A stretch of 46,659 nt of DNA, taken from positions 1-46,659 of the forward strand of contig JAHQWP010000054.1 of NCBI GenBank assembly GCA_029856235.1, in the 5' to 3' direction. Source of the stretch: Promethearchaeia archaeon. Lineage in GTDB: Archaea; Asgardarchaeota; Lokiarchaeia; Sigyniarchaeales; SOKP01. Of this stretch, positions 1 through 7,884 are shown piece by piece (the stretch's first letter is position 1; each line of letters starts with the position of its first letter). Under the pieces are notes generated by a model. The model saw only the letters and a program-made list of their open reading frames with translations, did no database searches and was not told the DNA's origin. The translations under genes were made by a program, and so were the position numbers.

Positions 1-83
1 TTTATTTTAAGGAAATAAATATATATTCAAAAATATTCAATTTACTGATAATTTCCAATAAATAAATTAAAAAAGGTGAGAAA

Positions 84-668
84 ATGAAAAAAACAGTTGA
101 AAATTTATTTGCTGCATTTTTAGGAGAATCTCAAGCGCGAAATAGATATACATTGTTTTCTAAAATCGCTAAAAAAGAAGGATATGTTTTTATATCACAG
201 ATTTTTGAGGAAACTGCTAATCAAGAAAGAGAACACGGAGGTTGGAATTACAAAATGCTCCAGGACCTCAAGAAGGAAAAGGATTTTGGGGAATTGGAGA
301 TAAAAGCTGCTGGTCCTACTACATACGGAACTACAGAAGAAAATTTGAAATCTGCTATTGCGGGTGAAGACTACGAATGGCAGGAGATGTATCCCGGCTT
401 TGCTGATACAGCAGAAAAGGAAGGGTACCCAGAAATTGCTAAGAGATTACGAGCTATTGCTTCAGCAGAAAAACACCATTCAGAAAGGTATGGCAAATTA
501 TTAAAATTAGTAGGCGACGATATCTTCTTTAAACGAGGAGATAAAGTTGTATGGATATGTCTCGAATGTGGCTACCAAGTTGAATTAGACGAGCTTCCAG
601 ATGACTTTGAGTGTCCAAGCTGTTCACATCCAAGAAGTTATTTTAGAAAAAGATGCGAAGACTACTAA
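84..668 (+). CDS. rbr: Rubrerythrin
   Basis: Non-haem diiron peroxidase that reduces hydrogen peroxide in the cytoplasm of anaerobes, taking electrons from rubredoxin. The 194-residue length is normal for the family. A four-helix ferritin-like domain covers about residues 1-140 and carries the diiron ligands expected of the family (E15, the E50-H51 region, E95/E98, E129 and H132). A rubredoxin-like domain follows with C159-x2-C162 and C177-x2-C180. The ATG has a good Shine-Dalgarno (GGTGAG, 75-80). The desulfoferrodoxin gene lies 95 bases downstream on the same strand, so the pair probably handles superoxide and then peroxide. The family call is secure; the electron donor is inferred from the rubredoxins at 7017-7151 and 9601-9747. 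Confidence 0.96.
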   Translation: MKKTVENLFAAFLGESQARNRYTLFSKIAKKEGYVFISQIFEETANQEREHGGWNYKMLQDLKKEKDFGELEIKAAGPTTYGTTEENLKSAIAGEDYEWQEMYPGFADTAEKEGYPEIAKRLRAIASAEKHHSERYGKLLKLVGDDIFFKRGDKVVWICLECGYQVELDELPDDFECPSCSHPRSYFRKRCEDY

Positions 669-763
669 AATAAGGATATATCTTATAAAATTTAAACAAA
701 ATAGTTAAATATTAACTTTCAAATATTAGAAACAACGCTGTTCTTAATTAAAGAAAGTGATGG

Positions 764-1162
764 ATGGATATGAAACAAAAAACAATTTATAAATGTGAAG
801 TTTGTGGTAAAGTAGTCGAAATCCTTACTCCGGGCGTACCTGAGACAATATGCTGTGGAAAACCCATGATCTTAATGGAAGAAAAAACCGCAGATTGGAA
901 GGGCGAAAAGCACGTTCCTAAAATAAAAGTTGATGGGAATAAGGTTACTGTAGATGTCGGTATTTCTATGGGAACACCACACCCAATGACAGAAGAGCAT
1001 TATATAATGTGGATAGAGTTAATCTGCAAAGATAACTGCTATAAGAGACAGATGCTAGCTCCTGGAATGGAACCGAAAGCAACTTTTGTAGTTGCTGATA
1101 CTACAGGTCTCGTCGCAAGGGAATATTGTAATCTTCACGGATTATGGAAGGGTACCGAATAA
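764..1162 (+). CDS. dfx: Desulfoferrodoxin (superoxide reductase)
   Basis: Reduces superoxide to hydrogen peroxide without releasing oxygen. The N-terminal desulforedoxin domain (centre I) shows C11-x2-C14 and the adjacent pair C30-C31. The catalytic centre II shows E48-K49-H50, H73, H79, C122 and H125, which is the full four-His/one-Cys set with the conserved Glu-Lys pair. At 132 residues it is a two-centre (2Fe-SOR) enzyme of standard length. The chosen ATG is the first in frame; a second ATG lies two codons later and cannot be excluded. The gene follows rubrerythrin, which would consume the peroxide made here. A T-rich stretch lies just downstream. Confidence 0.96.
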   Translation: MDMKQKTIYKCEVCGKVVEILTPGVPETICCGKPMILMEEKTADWKGEKHVPKIKVDGNKVTVDVGISMGTPHPMTEEHYIMWIELICKDNCYKRQMLAPGMEPKATFVVADTTGLVAREYCNLHGLWKGTE

Positions 1163-1169
1163 ATTAACT

Positions 1170-1190
1170 CTCTTTTATTTTTTTTAAAAA
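1170..1190 (+). terminator. T-rich terminator after dfx
   Basis: The convergent gap between dfx and the minus-strand flavoprotein contains a T-rich run (TTTTATTTTTTTT) directly after the dfx stop. Oligo-T tracts act as intrinsic terminators in archaea. This call rests on position and composition only. Confidence 0.4.
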
Positions 1191-1235
1191 TTAATATCAA
1201 GTTTTTAATTAGGTGATATTCTTCTTTTTTTAATT

Positions 1236-2078
1236 TTAACCTATAATTTCAAAATTTAGAGATTCTAATTTTAAATATTGGTTATAAACATGTTGAGGGT
1301 CGCCAGCAAACATCTTTTTGAATTGCGGTTTTAGAAATAAATTTAGTAATCCTGCAATTATCCTCTTACTAATTCCTATTCTAGTGTCGAAATAATATTG
1401 CTTATCGTCTTCCAGCCATCCTTGTTCAAACCAATATTTATAATCTGCATTAGTTTCATCCCTCGCGATTTTATGTTGTGTTTTCCTCACTTTAAATCCA
1501 AGAACACTTCCTAAACTTGGTTTCTGATATCTTTTTCCGTTTAAAGCCTCTAAGAATACTTTACACGTAGTCTTAATTTTCTTAACAATTTTTGTTTCTG
1601 CTCCTTCAATGGGCATCGTCCGTATCTCTAATCGATGTACGAAATTAAAACCCCATGAGCTTGCTACTTGATTGAAATAGTTTGTAACCTTCTTCGCATC
1701 AGCAATACCACAATTACAAACACCAATTGCGATTTTTCCGAAAAAACAAGGTCTGTGGAAAATGTAGGATAACCTGTCAAAAAAATTTTTCATAAGAGCA
1801 GGAATGTGCAAGGCATAAGCGGGAGCCATGAAAATTACACCATCAGCTTGATCAATCTTATTGAAGATTATATCGCGATCGTCTTTTCCTACTGGGCATT
1901 TATCTTCACCTTTAAAAAAGCAGTTATGACACCCTCTACATTGTTCTAGATGAAGATCTTTAAGATATAAATATTCGAACTCAACTTCCTGAAGCAATTT
2001 TAGTTGATATTCTAGTTGTTGCATTATCATGGTCCCATAACCCTTTCTAGGACCACCCATTATAGCTAAGATTCTCAT
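1236..2078 (-). CDS. Iron-sulfur flavoprotein (NADPH-dependent FMN reductase fold)
   Basis: A flavodoxin-like protein of the FMN reductase/Isf type, expected to bind FMN and a 4Fe-4S cluster and shuttle electrons in the cytoplasm. The first strand and phosphate loop (residues 1-16, MGGPRKGYGT) match the family. A compact cysteine motif C47-x2-C50-x2-C53-x7-C61 matches the Isf cluster site. At 280 residues it is longer than typical Isf (about 190), with a C-terminal extension of roughly 90 residues in which I see no known motif. It is divergent from the HAD phosphatase gene at 2263, and the shared region holds two perfect 10-bp direct repeats. Isf proteins are linked to oxygen and peroxide reduction, which fits the neighbours. 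The exact partner is unknown. Confidence 0.85.
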   Translation of the reverse strand: MRILAIMGGPRKGYGTMIMQQLEYQLKLLQEVEFEYLYLKDLHLEQCRGCHNCFFKGEDKCPVGKDDRDIIFNKIDQADGVIFMAPAYALHIPALMKNFFDRLSYIFHRPCFFGKIAIGVCNCGIADAKKVTNYFNQVASSWGFNFVHRLEIRTMPIEGAETKIVKKIKTTCKVFLEALNGKRYQKPSLGSVLGFKVRKTQHKIARDETNADYKYWFEQGWLEDDKQYYFDTRIGISKRIIAGLLNLFLKPQFKKMFAGDPQHVYNQYLKLESLNFEIIG

Positions 2079-2150
2079 TTTCTATTCTCATTAATGTTGT
2101 ATTAACTTAAATAATAAATATTTGACTTTCTATTTAAACTTATTGTTGGT

Positions 2151-2180
2151 TCTACATAGTGTGTGTTAAGTCTACATAGT
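2151..2180. promoter_or_regulatory. Paired 10-bp direct repeats in a divergent promoter
   Basis: TCTACATAGT occurs perfectly at 2151-2160 and again at 2171-2180, a 20-bp centre-to-centre spacing (about two helical turns). It lies between the divergent starts at 2078 (minus) and 2263 (plus). This arrangement would suit a protein that binds one face of the DNA. The repeats are seen directly; the operator role is inference. Confidence 0.4.
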
Positions 2181-2262
2181 AATGAAAACTGAGATTTCAC
2201 ATCGTTTATCACGATTTAAAGCAATTTGACTACTTTAAGTAAGTTGTAAAATTATTAAAAAT

Positions 2263-2814
2263 ATGAGTAAAAAAAGAGCGATCATTTTAGATAGAGATGG
2301 AGTTTTGATAGAGGACAAAGATTATTCGTATAAGATTGAAGACTTAGAGATTTTGCCCGGGGTTATTAAGGGTTTGAAGCAATTGCAATCAAATTTTATC
2401 TTTTTTATAGTAACCAATCAAGCGGGTATAGGCAAAGGTTACTATACAGTAGAAGACTTCCATAAGTATAACGAATATTTGATATCCATATTAAATGAAA
2501 ATAAGATTAAGATTGAAAAAACCTTTTTCTGTCCACATGTGAAAGAAGATAATTGTGAGTGCCGAAAGCCCAACCCAAAGTATTTGAATGAAATAGCTGA
2601 TCAATGGGATGTTGATATGAGTTCATCTTGGATGATTGGTGATCATCCGTCTGATATACAATTTGGAATTAACGGGGGCTGTAAAACAGTCTACATGGTT
2701 ACGGGGCACGGAGAGAAGCATTTGCAGGATTTAGAAGTTAAGGACATAAAACCAACTTTAATTCATTCTAACTTTTTAGAGGCAACTAAAGAAATAATGG
2801 AAATGGAAAAATAA
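2263..2814 (+). CDS. HAD-family phosphatase, GmhB/histidinol-phosphatase type
   Basis: A haloacid dehalogenase phosphatase of the GmhB (D,D-heptose 1,7-bisphosphate 7-phosphatase) group. Motif I is D10-R-D12-G, with D10 the expected nucleophile. Motif II is the T51-N52-Q53 region. The zinc-binding loop is C90, H92, C98 and C100, spaced as in GmhB, followed by R101-K102-P103. Motif III/IV is G126-D127 with D131. The 183-residue length is typical. The substrate in an archaeon is uncertain: a sugar bisphosphate for surface glycans or cofactors is plausible, but no heptose genes are nearby. No Shine-Dalgarno precedes the ATG, and a TTTAAG-like element about 27-30 bases upstream suggests a leaderless transcript. 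Confidence 0.88.
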   Translation: MSKKRAIILDRDGVLIEDKDYSYKIEDLEILPGVIKGLKQLQSNFIFFIVTNQAGIGKGYYTVEDFHKYNEYLISILNENKIKIEKTFFCPHVKEDNCECRKPNPKYLNEIADQWDVDMSSSWMIGDHPSDIQFGINGGCKTVYMVTGHGEKHLQDLEVKDIKPTLIHSNFLEATKEIMEMEK

Positions 2815-2844
2815 TAGAATTATTTTAGATTAAAAAAAGACCTT

Positions 2845-4317
2845 TTATGAATTACGACGCTCTTCGTACTCTTCTCTTTTTTGTTCGTGTAGAATGCTTA
2901 CTTCTTTTTTCATTATTTTAACAACTTCTCCAGTTAAAGGATAAAATTTTATCCATATTAGCAAACCGATTAAACATACGATTCCGGGTAAAAGGGTCAT
3001 ACTCATATTAACGCTTAAAGAAGCTCTTGCCAACCCTTGAGTTGCTGATAATCCATCACCTACAAATATTAAACCAAATGCAGTCATTAAAGCAGGAGGT
3101 ACCGCTAAAGCGACGCTTATCATGGGTTTGCTAAGTAATGGACCTATTCCCGCATAAAGACCCTCTCTCCGTTCACCCGAAATTTTCCAATAATCGTAAT
3201 CTATAGTATCCGCTCTCATGGGATTATGTTGAATAAATTCTCCGGGAAATCCTAGCATAAATATTGAAAATCCAATCGATACAAGAATCCAATTGCCTGA
3301 AAGTCCTGCGAAAAAACTAAAGAGACCCCCTATGGATAAAGCTCCAAAATAAAATGAAATGGATGCTTTTGTGGAGTATTTTCTGGCAATTTTTAAAATA
3401 ATAGGAATTCCAATAATTAGACAGAGAATTGGGCCAATCCAGAAGAGAAGCATGTTAAATCCTTCCATTGGTCCTAAAACCCACGTTAGATAGAAAGGTA
3501 AACTAACCATAACTAAATTCAGAAACAATACTGAAACCCCGTCGTATAGTATGTATACTCTAAACGAAGGATTTTTAAAAGCTAGTTTTATTGATTTTAT
3601 TATGGGAGTTTTATTTTCGGGAATATGTTCGCTATGTTCCCGTACATACTTTGATAAAATTAAGTAAGGAAAGATTCCAAAAATAGCGATAGATATTACA
3701 AGAACTTGAAATTGAGCGATGCTACCTGGATTAGGATCAGCTAAAAACATAATCGGAATAATAAAACCAACTAAAATGGCTGGTAATTGAAACGCGGTAC
3801 TATAGAGTTGTATTTTCTCTCTCTCCCGTTGATTTAAGGTCATTTGAGGAAGTAAAGCAACATACGCACACAAAACAAGAGTAAACAAAGTATCATAGGC
3901 AACTTGGGATACAAGATACCATACGAAAAGCCAAAATTGAATACCGAAGTTAGAAGTTTGCCCCCTCCACGCATCTGGAGGGAAGAATACTAAGGCAAAA
4001 CATAAGCTAAAAATGGGAGCCCCAAATTTAATATAGGGGATATATCTTTGGACTTCTCCTCTTTTTTTGTTGTAATAGCGAGTGTTTCCAATTTTATTAC
4101 CGAAAATCGGATCGTTAACTACATTCCAAACCGCATACACAATTTGTGCTATAGTTATCCATATTGTTATAAGCCCCATCCAGGCAAAATAGAATGATTG
4201 TATTACCCCCATGACACCTCCATAGAAGGTTCCCGGCATTTGGGCAAAGGCATATGATATCTTTTCCTTCATAGGCACAATTCCTGAACTTCTATTAGTA
4301 CTTGCAATATCTAACAT
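2845..4317 (-). CDS. GPH-type (MelB-like) sugar:cation symporter, MFS
   Basis: An integral membrane transporter of the glycoside-pentoside-hexuronide:cation symporter family within the MFS, expected to import a sugar or related organic solute with sodium or protons. The 490 residues contain about twelve hydrophobic segments. A family signature between TM2 and TM3 (NDPIFGNKIGNTR, about residues 68-80) resembles the MelB loop involved in cation coupling. The C terminus is charged and cytoplasmic (KKEVSILHEQKREEYEERR). The ATG has a weak AGGGAT Shine-Dalgarno; an internal ATG at codon 16 is an alternative. It lies downstream of the fprA and acyl-CoA dehydrogenase genes on the same strand, but a poly-T terminator separates them, so it is probably transcribed alone. 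The substrate is not predictable. Confidence 0.88.
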   Translation of the reverse strand: MLDIASTNRSSGIVPMKEKISYAFAQMPGTFYGGVMGVIQSFYFAWMGLITIWITIAQIVYAVWNVVNDPIFGNKIGNTRYYNKKRGEVQRYIPYIKFGAPIFSLCFALVFFPPDAWRGQTSNFGIQFWLFVWYLVSQVAYDTLFTLVLCAYVALLPQMTLNQREREKIQLYSTAFQLPAILVGFIIPIMFLADPNPGSIAQFQVLVISIAIFGIFPYLILSKYVREHSEHIPENKTPIIKSIKLAFKNPSFRVYILYDGVSVLFLNLVMVSLPFYLTWVLGPMEGFNMLLFWIGPILCLIIGIPIILKIARKYSTKASISFYFGALSIGGLFSFFAGLSGNWILVSIGFSIFMLGFPGEFIQHNPMRADTIDYDYWKISGERREGLYAGIGPLLSKPMISVALAVPPALMTAFGLIFVGDGLSATQGLARASLSVNMSMTLLPGIVCLIGLLIWIKFYPLTGEVVKIMKKEVSILHEQKREEYEERRNS

Positions 4318-4398
4318 AATTTAATCCCTAATTTCAAAAATACAACAAAATCACTAATGAATTAGAAAATACGAATCAATATTTTAATATTAAGTTTG

Positions 4399-4417
4399 AA
4401 AAAAAAAAGTAAAAAAA
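4399..4417 (-). terminator. Poly-T terminator after fprA-ACAD
   Basis: On the minus strand, runs of seven and ten T separated by AC lie 16 bases beyond the acyl-CoA dehydrogenase stop. This would end the fprA-ACAD transcript before the symporter gene. Confidence 0.5.
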
Positions 4418-4432
4418 TAATAAAATTTAATC

Positions 4433-5614
4433 TTAAGCTCTATCTCTTTTGAATACGCTTGGCATTGCGTGTTCATATTTTTTCATCGCGAAGCGTGATA
4501 TGATTATGCGTTGTATTTCACTTGTTCCTTCATAGATTTGATAAAGCTTTGCGTCTCTGAATAATTTTTCAACAGGATACGTCCTTAAATAACCATATCC
4601 TCCATAAATTTGCACTGCTTCGGTTGTTACGTTCATTGCAACATCAGAAGCGAAAGCCTTTGCAATAGCAGAACTCATATTGTTATCTAATCCTTGATCC
4701 GCTTCCCAAGCTGCTTTATAGGTTAATAATCGAGCAGCTTCGATATCTTTATACATATTTGCTATTTTTTCTTGAATTACTTGATAATTCGCAATTGTTC
4801 TACCAAACGCTTCTCTTTTCTGAGCATAATCAATTGAATATTCCATAGCTGAACGAGCGCACCCTACAGCAAAAGCCCCTATTGCAGGACGAGTGTGAGC
4901 AAAAGTTTGCATCCCTAAGACGAACCCTCTACCTGGTTTAGCTAGAACATTCTCTTTGGGAATCCTAACATTTTTTAGAGATACAGCAACTGTATTGGAC
5001 GATCTTTGCCCAAGTTTTGGAATATGTTTTCCTAATTTTACCCCTTCCGTTTTTGTATCTACGATAAAAGTTCCAATTCCTTTATGCTTTTTTTCTGGAT
5101 CAGCGGTTGCAAAAACTGTAATATAATCAGCATATCCACCGTTAGTAATCCAGAATTTAGCCCCATTTAATATATATTCTTCCCCATCTTTTTCAGCACG
5201 ACATTTCATACCTGCTACATCAGATCCCATTGTTGGTTCTGATGTTGCGAATGCGATAAGCTTAGGTTCATTAATTAACTCACCTAAAATTCTCTCCTTT
5301 TGCTCCTCATTTCCTCCAATAACGATAGGTTCAGCACCAAGGTTATTATCAAAAATAGAAGTTGCAATTCCAGGACATGCTGAAGACATTTCTTCTACTA
5401 CTAAACACGCATCAAGCAATCCATAACCTTTTCCGCCGTATTTCTTTGGTATTCCTAAATTTAATAATTTTTCTTCCCATGCTTTTTTAATTACAGGTAA
5501 TGGGAATTCTTCAGATTCATCGTATTTTCGAGCAACGGGTAAGACCTCTCTAATGGCAAACTCTCTTGCTTTTGCCTTTAATTTTGTTTGTTCTTCTGTT
5601 AATATAAAGTCCAT
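4433..5614 (-). CDS. Acyl-CoA dehydrogenase
   Basis: FAD enzyme that oxidises an acyl-CoA to the 2,3-enoyl-CoA in fatty-acid or branched-chain acid metabolism. The 393 residues have the standard N-terminal helical, middle beta and C-terminal helical domains. The FAD-binding stretch FATSEPTMGSD, the WITNGG segment and the C-terminal signature QIYEGTSEIQR are present. E362 in IYEGT matches the catalytic base of medium- and short-chain dehydrogenases. The start is decided by GGAGGT (complement of 5623-5628), which lies inside the last codons of fprA, leaving a four-base gap, so the two genes are co-transcribed and probably translationally coupled. The usual acceptor, electron transfer flavoprotein, is not encoded in the window. 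Chain-length preference cannot be read from sequence. Confidence 0.95.
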   Translation of the reverse strand: MDFILTEEQTKLKAKAREFAIREVLPVARKYDESEEFPLPVIKKAWEEKLLNLGIPKKYGGKGYGLLDACLVVEEMSSACPGIATSIFDNNLGAEPIVIGGNEEQKERILGELINEPKLIAFATSEPTMGSDVAGMKCRAEKDGEEYILNGAKFWITNGGYADYITVFATADPEKKHKGIGTFIVDTKTEGVKLGKHIPKLGQRSSNTVAVSLKNVRIPKENVLAKPGRGFVLGMQTFAHTRPAIGAFAVGCARSAMEYSIDYAQKREAFGRTIANYQVIQEKIANMYKDIEAARLLTYKAAWEADQGLDNNMSSAIAKAFASDVAMNVTTEAVQIYGGYGYLRTYPVEKLFRDAKLYQIYEGTSEIQRIIISRFAMKKYEHAMPSVFKRDRA

Positions 5615-5618
5615 AAGT

Positions 5619-6830
5619 TTATACCTCCATTTTTTTTACTAATTTATCTACAATTTCCTTAAAGTTTAAATCACTAGGTTTTGGAACGAATTGTATCTCA
5701 ATTGAATCGTCCAACATCGCTATTCCAGTGGATTCCATTTCACTGATTATAGCTCTAACCGCACCTCTGCTCCAACCATACGATCCAAAAGCTAAACCAA
5801 CCTTGTTCATGGGTTTTAAGCCTTTCTGGTAACATAAATATTCTGCTACGGAAGGAAAAAGTCCCCGATTTAAGGTTGGACTTCCAATAATAATCGCTTT
5901 AGCTTTCATTGCTTCAGTTATTGCGTCACTATAATCAGAAGAAGTTAAATTGAACCGCTTTACAGGAATTCCCCTACGCCAAATCTCGTGGTAGAGTTCT
6001 TTCGCAATCTTGGTTGTACTTTCCCACATGCTGTCATAGATAATCACAGCTGAATTTTCTTCAATTTCTCCGGTTGACCATTTTGTATAAGCTTCTATGA
6101 TTTCTGGGATATGCTTTCTCCAACACACCCCATGTGATGGACAAATAACTTCTATCGGTAAAGCTCCAACTACGGGGAGAGTCTTAGCAATTAAGCTAGA
6201 TAAATGAAGCAAAATATTTGCATAATATTTTTCTGCTTCCCACATTATTTCTGAAAAGTTATTTTCATCATCCCAGTGTTTTGATGCAGCAAAATGTTGC
6301 CCAAAGGCATCGTTGGAAAATAACACATTTTTTCCATGTTCGTCACTCATAAAAGAAACCATCGAATCAGGCCAATGGATCATCGGAATAGGAACAAAAG
6401 TAAAAATTTTACCATTTCCAACATCTAAAGTATCACCATTTTTTACTGCTCGTATTTTTTCAAAAATACTTTTATCTACTTCTTCGTGATAATGTTGTTC
6501 TAAAATTTCAACCCCCTTTATAGAGGCAATAATCTCAGCTTTTGGTAAATATTCCAATACTAACGGAAAAGAACCCGAATGATCTGGTTCGATATGATTC
6601 ATAATAAGATAATCAATATCTTTTAAATCACACACCGATTGAATGTTTTCTAAATAATATTTGAAGTACTGTCTTTTTACGGTATCAATTAATATTGTTT
6701 TATCTCCACTTTTTACAATATATGCATTATAAGAAGAACCCTTATGAGTCGAATACCCATGAAAATTCCTTACTTCCCAGTCAACATAACCAACATAATA
6801 TACATCTTTTAATAATTCTAAACTTGACAT
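5619..6830 (-). CDS. fprA: FprA-family flavodiiron protein
   Basis: Flavodiiron oxidase that reduces oxygen (or nitric oxide) to water, with rubredoxin or F420H2 as donor. The N-terminal metallo-beta-lactamase domain carries the diiron motif H79-x-E81-x-D83-H84, plus further His/Asp ligands around HWPDSM and the FSNDAFGQH stretch. A C-terminal flavodoxin domain starts near residue 255 (VIIYDSMWESTTK). The usual size is about 400 residues. I chose the ATG at 6830 (403 aa) because GGGAGA lies just upstream of it. An ATG eight codons earlier at 6854 has no ribosome-binding site. The rubredoxin gene at 7017-7151 lies just upstream on the same strand and is the likely donor. The acyl-CoA dehydrogenase gene follows with overlapping signals. 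Confidence 0.95.
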   Translation of the reverse strand: MSSLELLKDVYYVGYVDWEVRNFHGYSTHKGSSYNAYIVKSGDKTILIDTVKRQYFKYYLENIQSVCDLKDIDYLIMNHIEPDHSGSFPLVLEYLPKAEIIASIKGVEILEQHYHEEVDKSIFEKIRAVKNGDTLDVGNGKIFTFVPIPMIHWPDSMVSFMSDEHGKNVLFSNDAFGQHFAASKHWDDENNFSEIMWEAEKYYANILLHLSSLIAKTLPVVGALPIEVICPSHGVCWRKHIPEIIEAYTKWSTGEIEENSAVIIYDSMWESTTKIAKELYHEIWRRGIPVKRFNLTSSDYSDAITEAMKAKAIIIGSPTLNRGLFPSVAEYLCYQKGLKPMNKVGLAFGSYGWSRGAVRAIISEMESTGIAMLDDSIEIQFVPKPSDLNFKEIVDKLVKKMEV

Positions 6831-7016
6831 TCTTTTCTCCCATTTAATATTCATAGATTATTGTGAATTATGTTATTAGAACTTAAAAGTTATTTTAAAG
6901 TTAATTTATATATCCTATAAATTCTTCACAACTAGTTGAGTCGAAAATGAGTCCATTCATTAAATCTCATGAAAAAAGGAAGAAAAAAATAAAAATAAAA
7001 TTAATTTAGGTGATTC

Positions 7017-7151
7017 TTAGATTTGCGTGAAAAAACTCTTATCAACTCCGCAGACTGGGCATACCCAATCGTCAGGAAGATCTTCAAATTTGGTACCTTC
7101 TTTCTCTTCGTCGTAAACATAACCGCAAGCACCACATTCCCATTTAGCCAC
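7017..7151 (-). CDS. Rubredoxin
   Basis: A 44-residue rubredoxin, a small one-iron electron carrier. Iron ligands are C6-x2-C9 and C31-x2-C34, with the family segments CGYVYDEE and [14 protein letters not shown]. The start is a GTG at 7151 preceded by AGGTAGGT; no ATG fits, which is why it is easily missed. It lies upstream of fprA on the same strand with a gap of about 186 bases. It could pass electrons from the NADH:rubredoxin-type oxidoreductase (9756-11102) to FprA, rubrerythrin and desulfoferrodoxin. The family assignment is secure from the cysteine pattern; partner choice is inference. Confidence 0.93.
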   Translation of the reverse strand: MAKWECGACGYVYDEEKEGTKFEDLPDDWVCPVCGVDKSFFTQI

Positions 7152-7439
7152 AATAACCTACCTTTATTTTGATTTGTTTGTTTAAGATTTTATAAATAAA
7201 TGTATAATAATCTTTATCTTTCTTTTATTTTTAATAAATTTAATTTCTTTAGGTTATAAAGTTCATATACTTGGGTTGCTCAAAAATTTTTCAACTTAAT
7301 TTTTTAAATTGAGTTTAACTATAAATACAAAAAGCTCCAGACATTTCAAATAAAAAACCATGTGAAGATGCGTGGGTGTTTAAAATAGAGATCTGAGATT
7401 TAAATTTTTAAGAAGAATTATCGGATGGAACTAATAGAA

Positions 7440-7760
7440 TTATGAAGGAAAATATCCTGCTTTTTTCAACGCTTCCATAGAAATTCTGCTACTAGGGCCA
7501 TCTCCTCTTGCTACATTGACACTGACTTTACCATCTACAGCTTTAAAAATTTCAGCAACATCACCATGCGTGAATCCAGGGCACAACATTATAGCCTCTA
7601 TCGACTCGTTTTGCCAATATTCTTTTGATACTTGTAGTGCCTCTTCTTGGGTTTTAACAACAACAGAATACAAGGTATACATTCCAGTATCAATTACAGT
7701 TCTATGTTTTTTATTATCTGCATCAGGTGCATGTGCAATGAATAGAGCTTTAAATGCCAT
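7440..7760 (-). CDS. Conserved small protein, resembles DUF6506
   Basis: A 106-residue soluble protein with no signal peptide or membrane segment. Recognisable stretches are the N-terminal FIAHAPDAD, the central CPGFTHGDVAEI and the C-terminal NVARGDGPSSR. From memory this pattern matches the uncharacterised family DUF6506, found in many anaerobes; I cannot verify the assignment here. Its function is unknown. The single cysteine in LCPGFTH and the conserved His/Asp residues could form a binding site, but that is a guess. It lies alone between the rubredoxin/fprA cluster and the D-aminoacylase gene, both on the same strand, with gaps too large to argue an operon. Confidence 0.7.
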   Translation of the reverse strand: MAFKALFIAHAPDADNKKHRTVIDTGMYTLYSVVVKTQEEALQVSKEYWQNESIEAIMLCPGFTHGDVAEIFKAVDGKVSVNVARGDGPSSRISMEALKKAGYFPS

Positions 7761-7884
7761 ATTTAAGAATATCCCTGATTAATATTAAGTTTTTGCCAAG
7801 TTATTGTAAGTAAAATGAAGATTCCATTTAACATGGAGATTAAGGAATATATTTAAGTATTAAAAAAATTAATATAAAAAGAAC

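Noticed and set aside
7516-7782. Plus-strand frame opposite the DUF6506-like gene
   Set aside because: Shadow of the minus-strand gene; composition and start are unconvincing.
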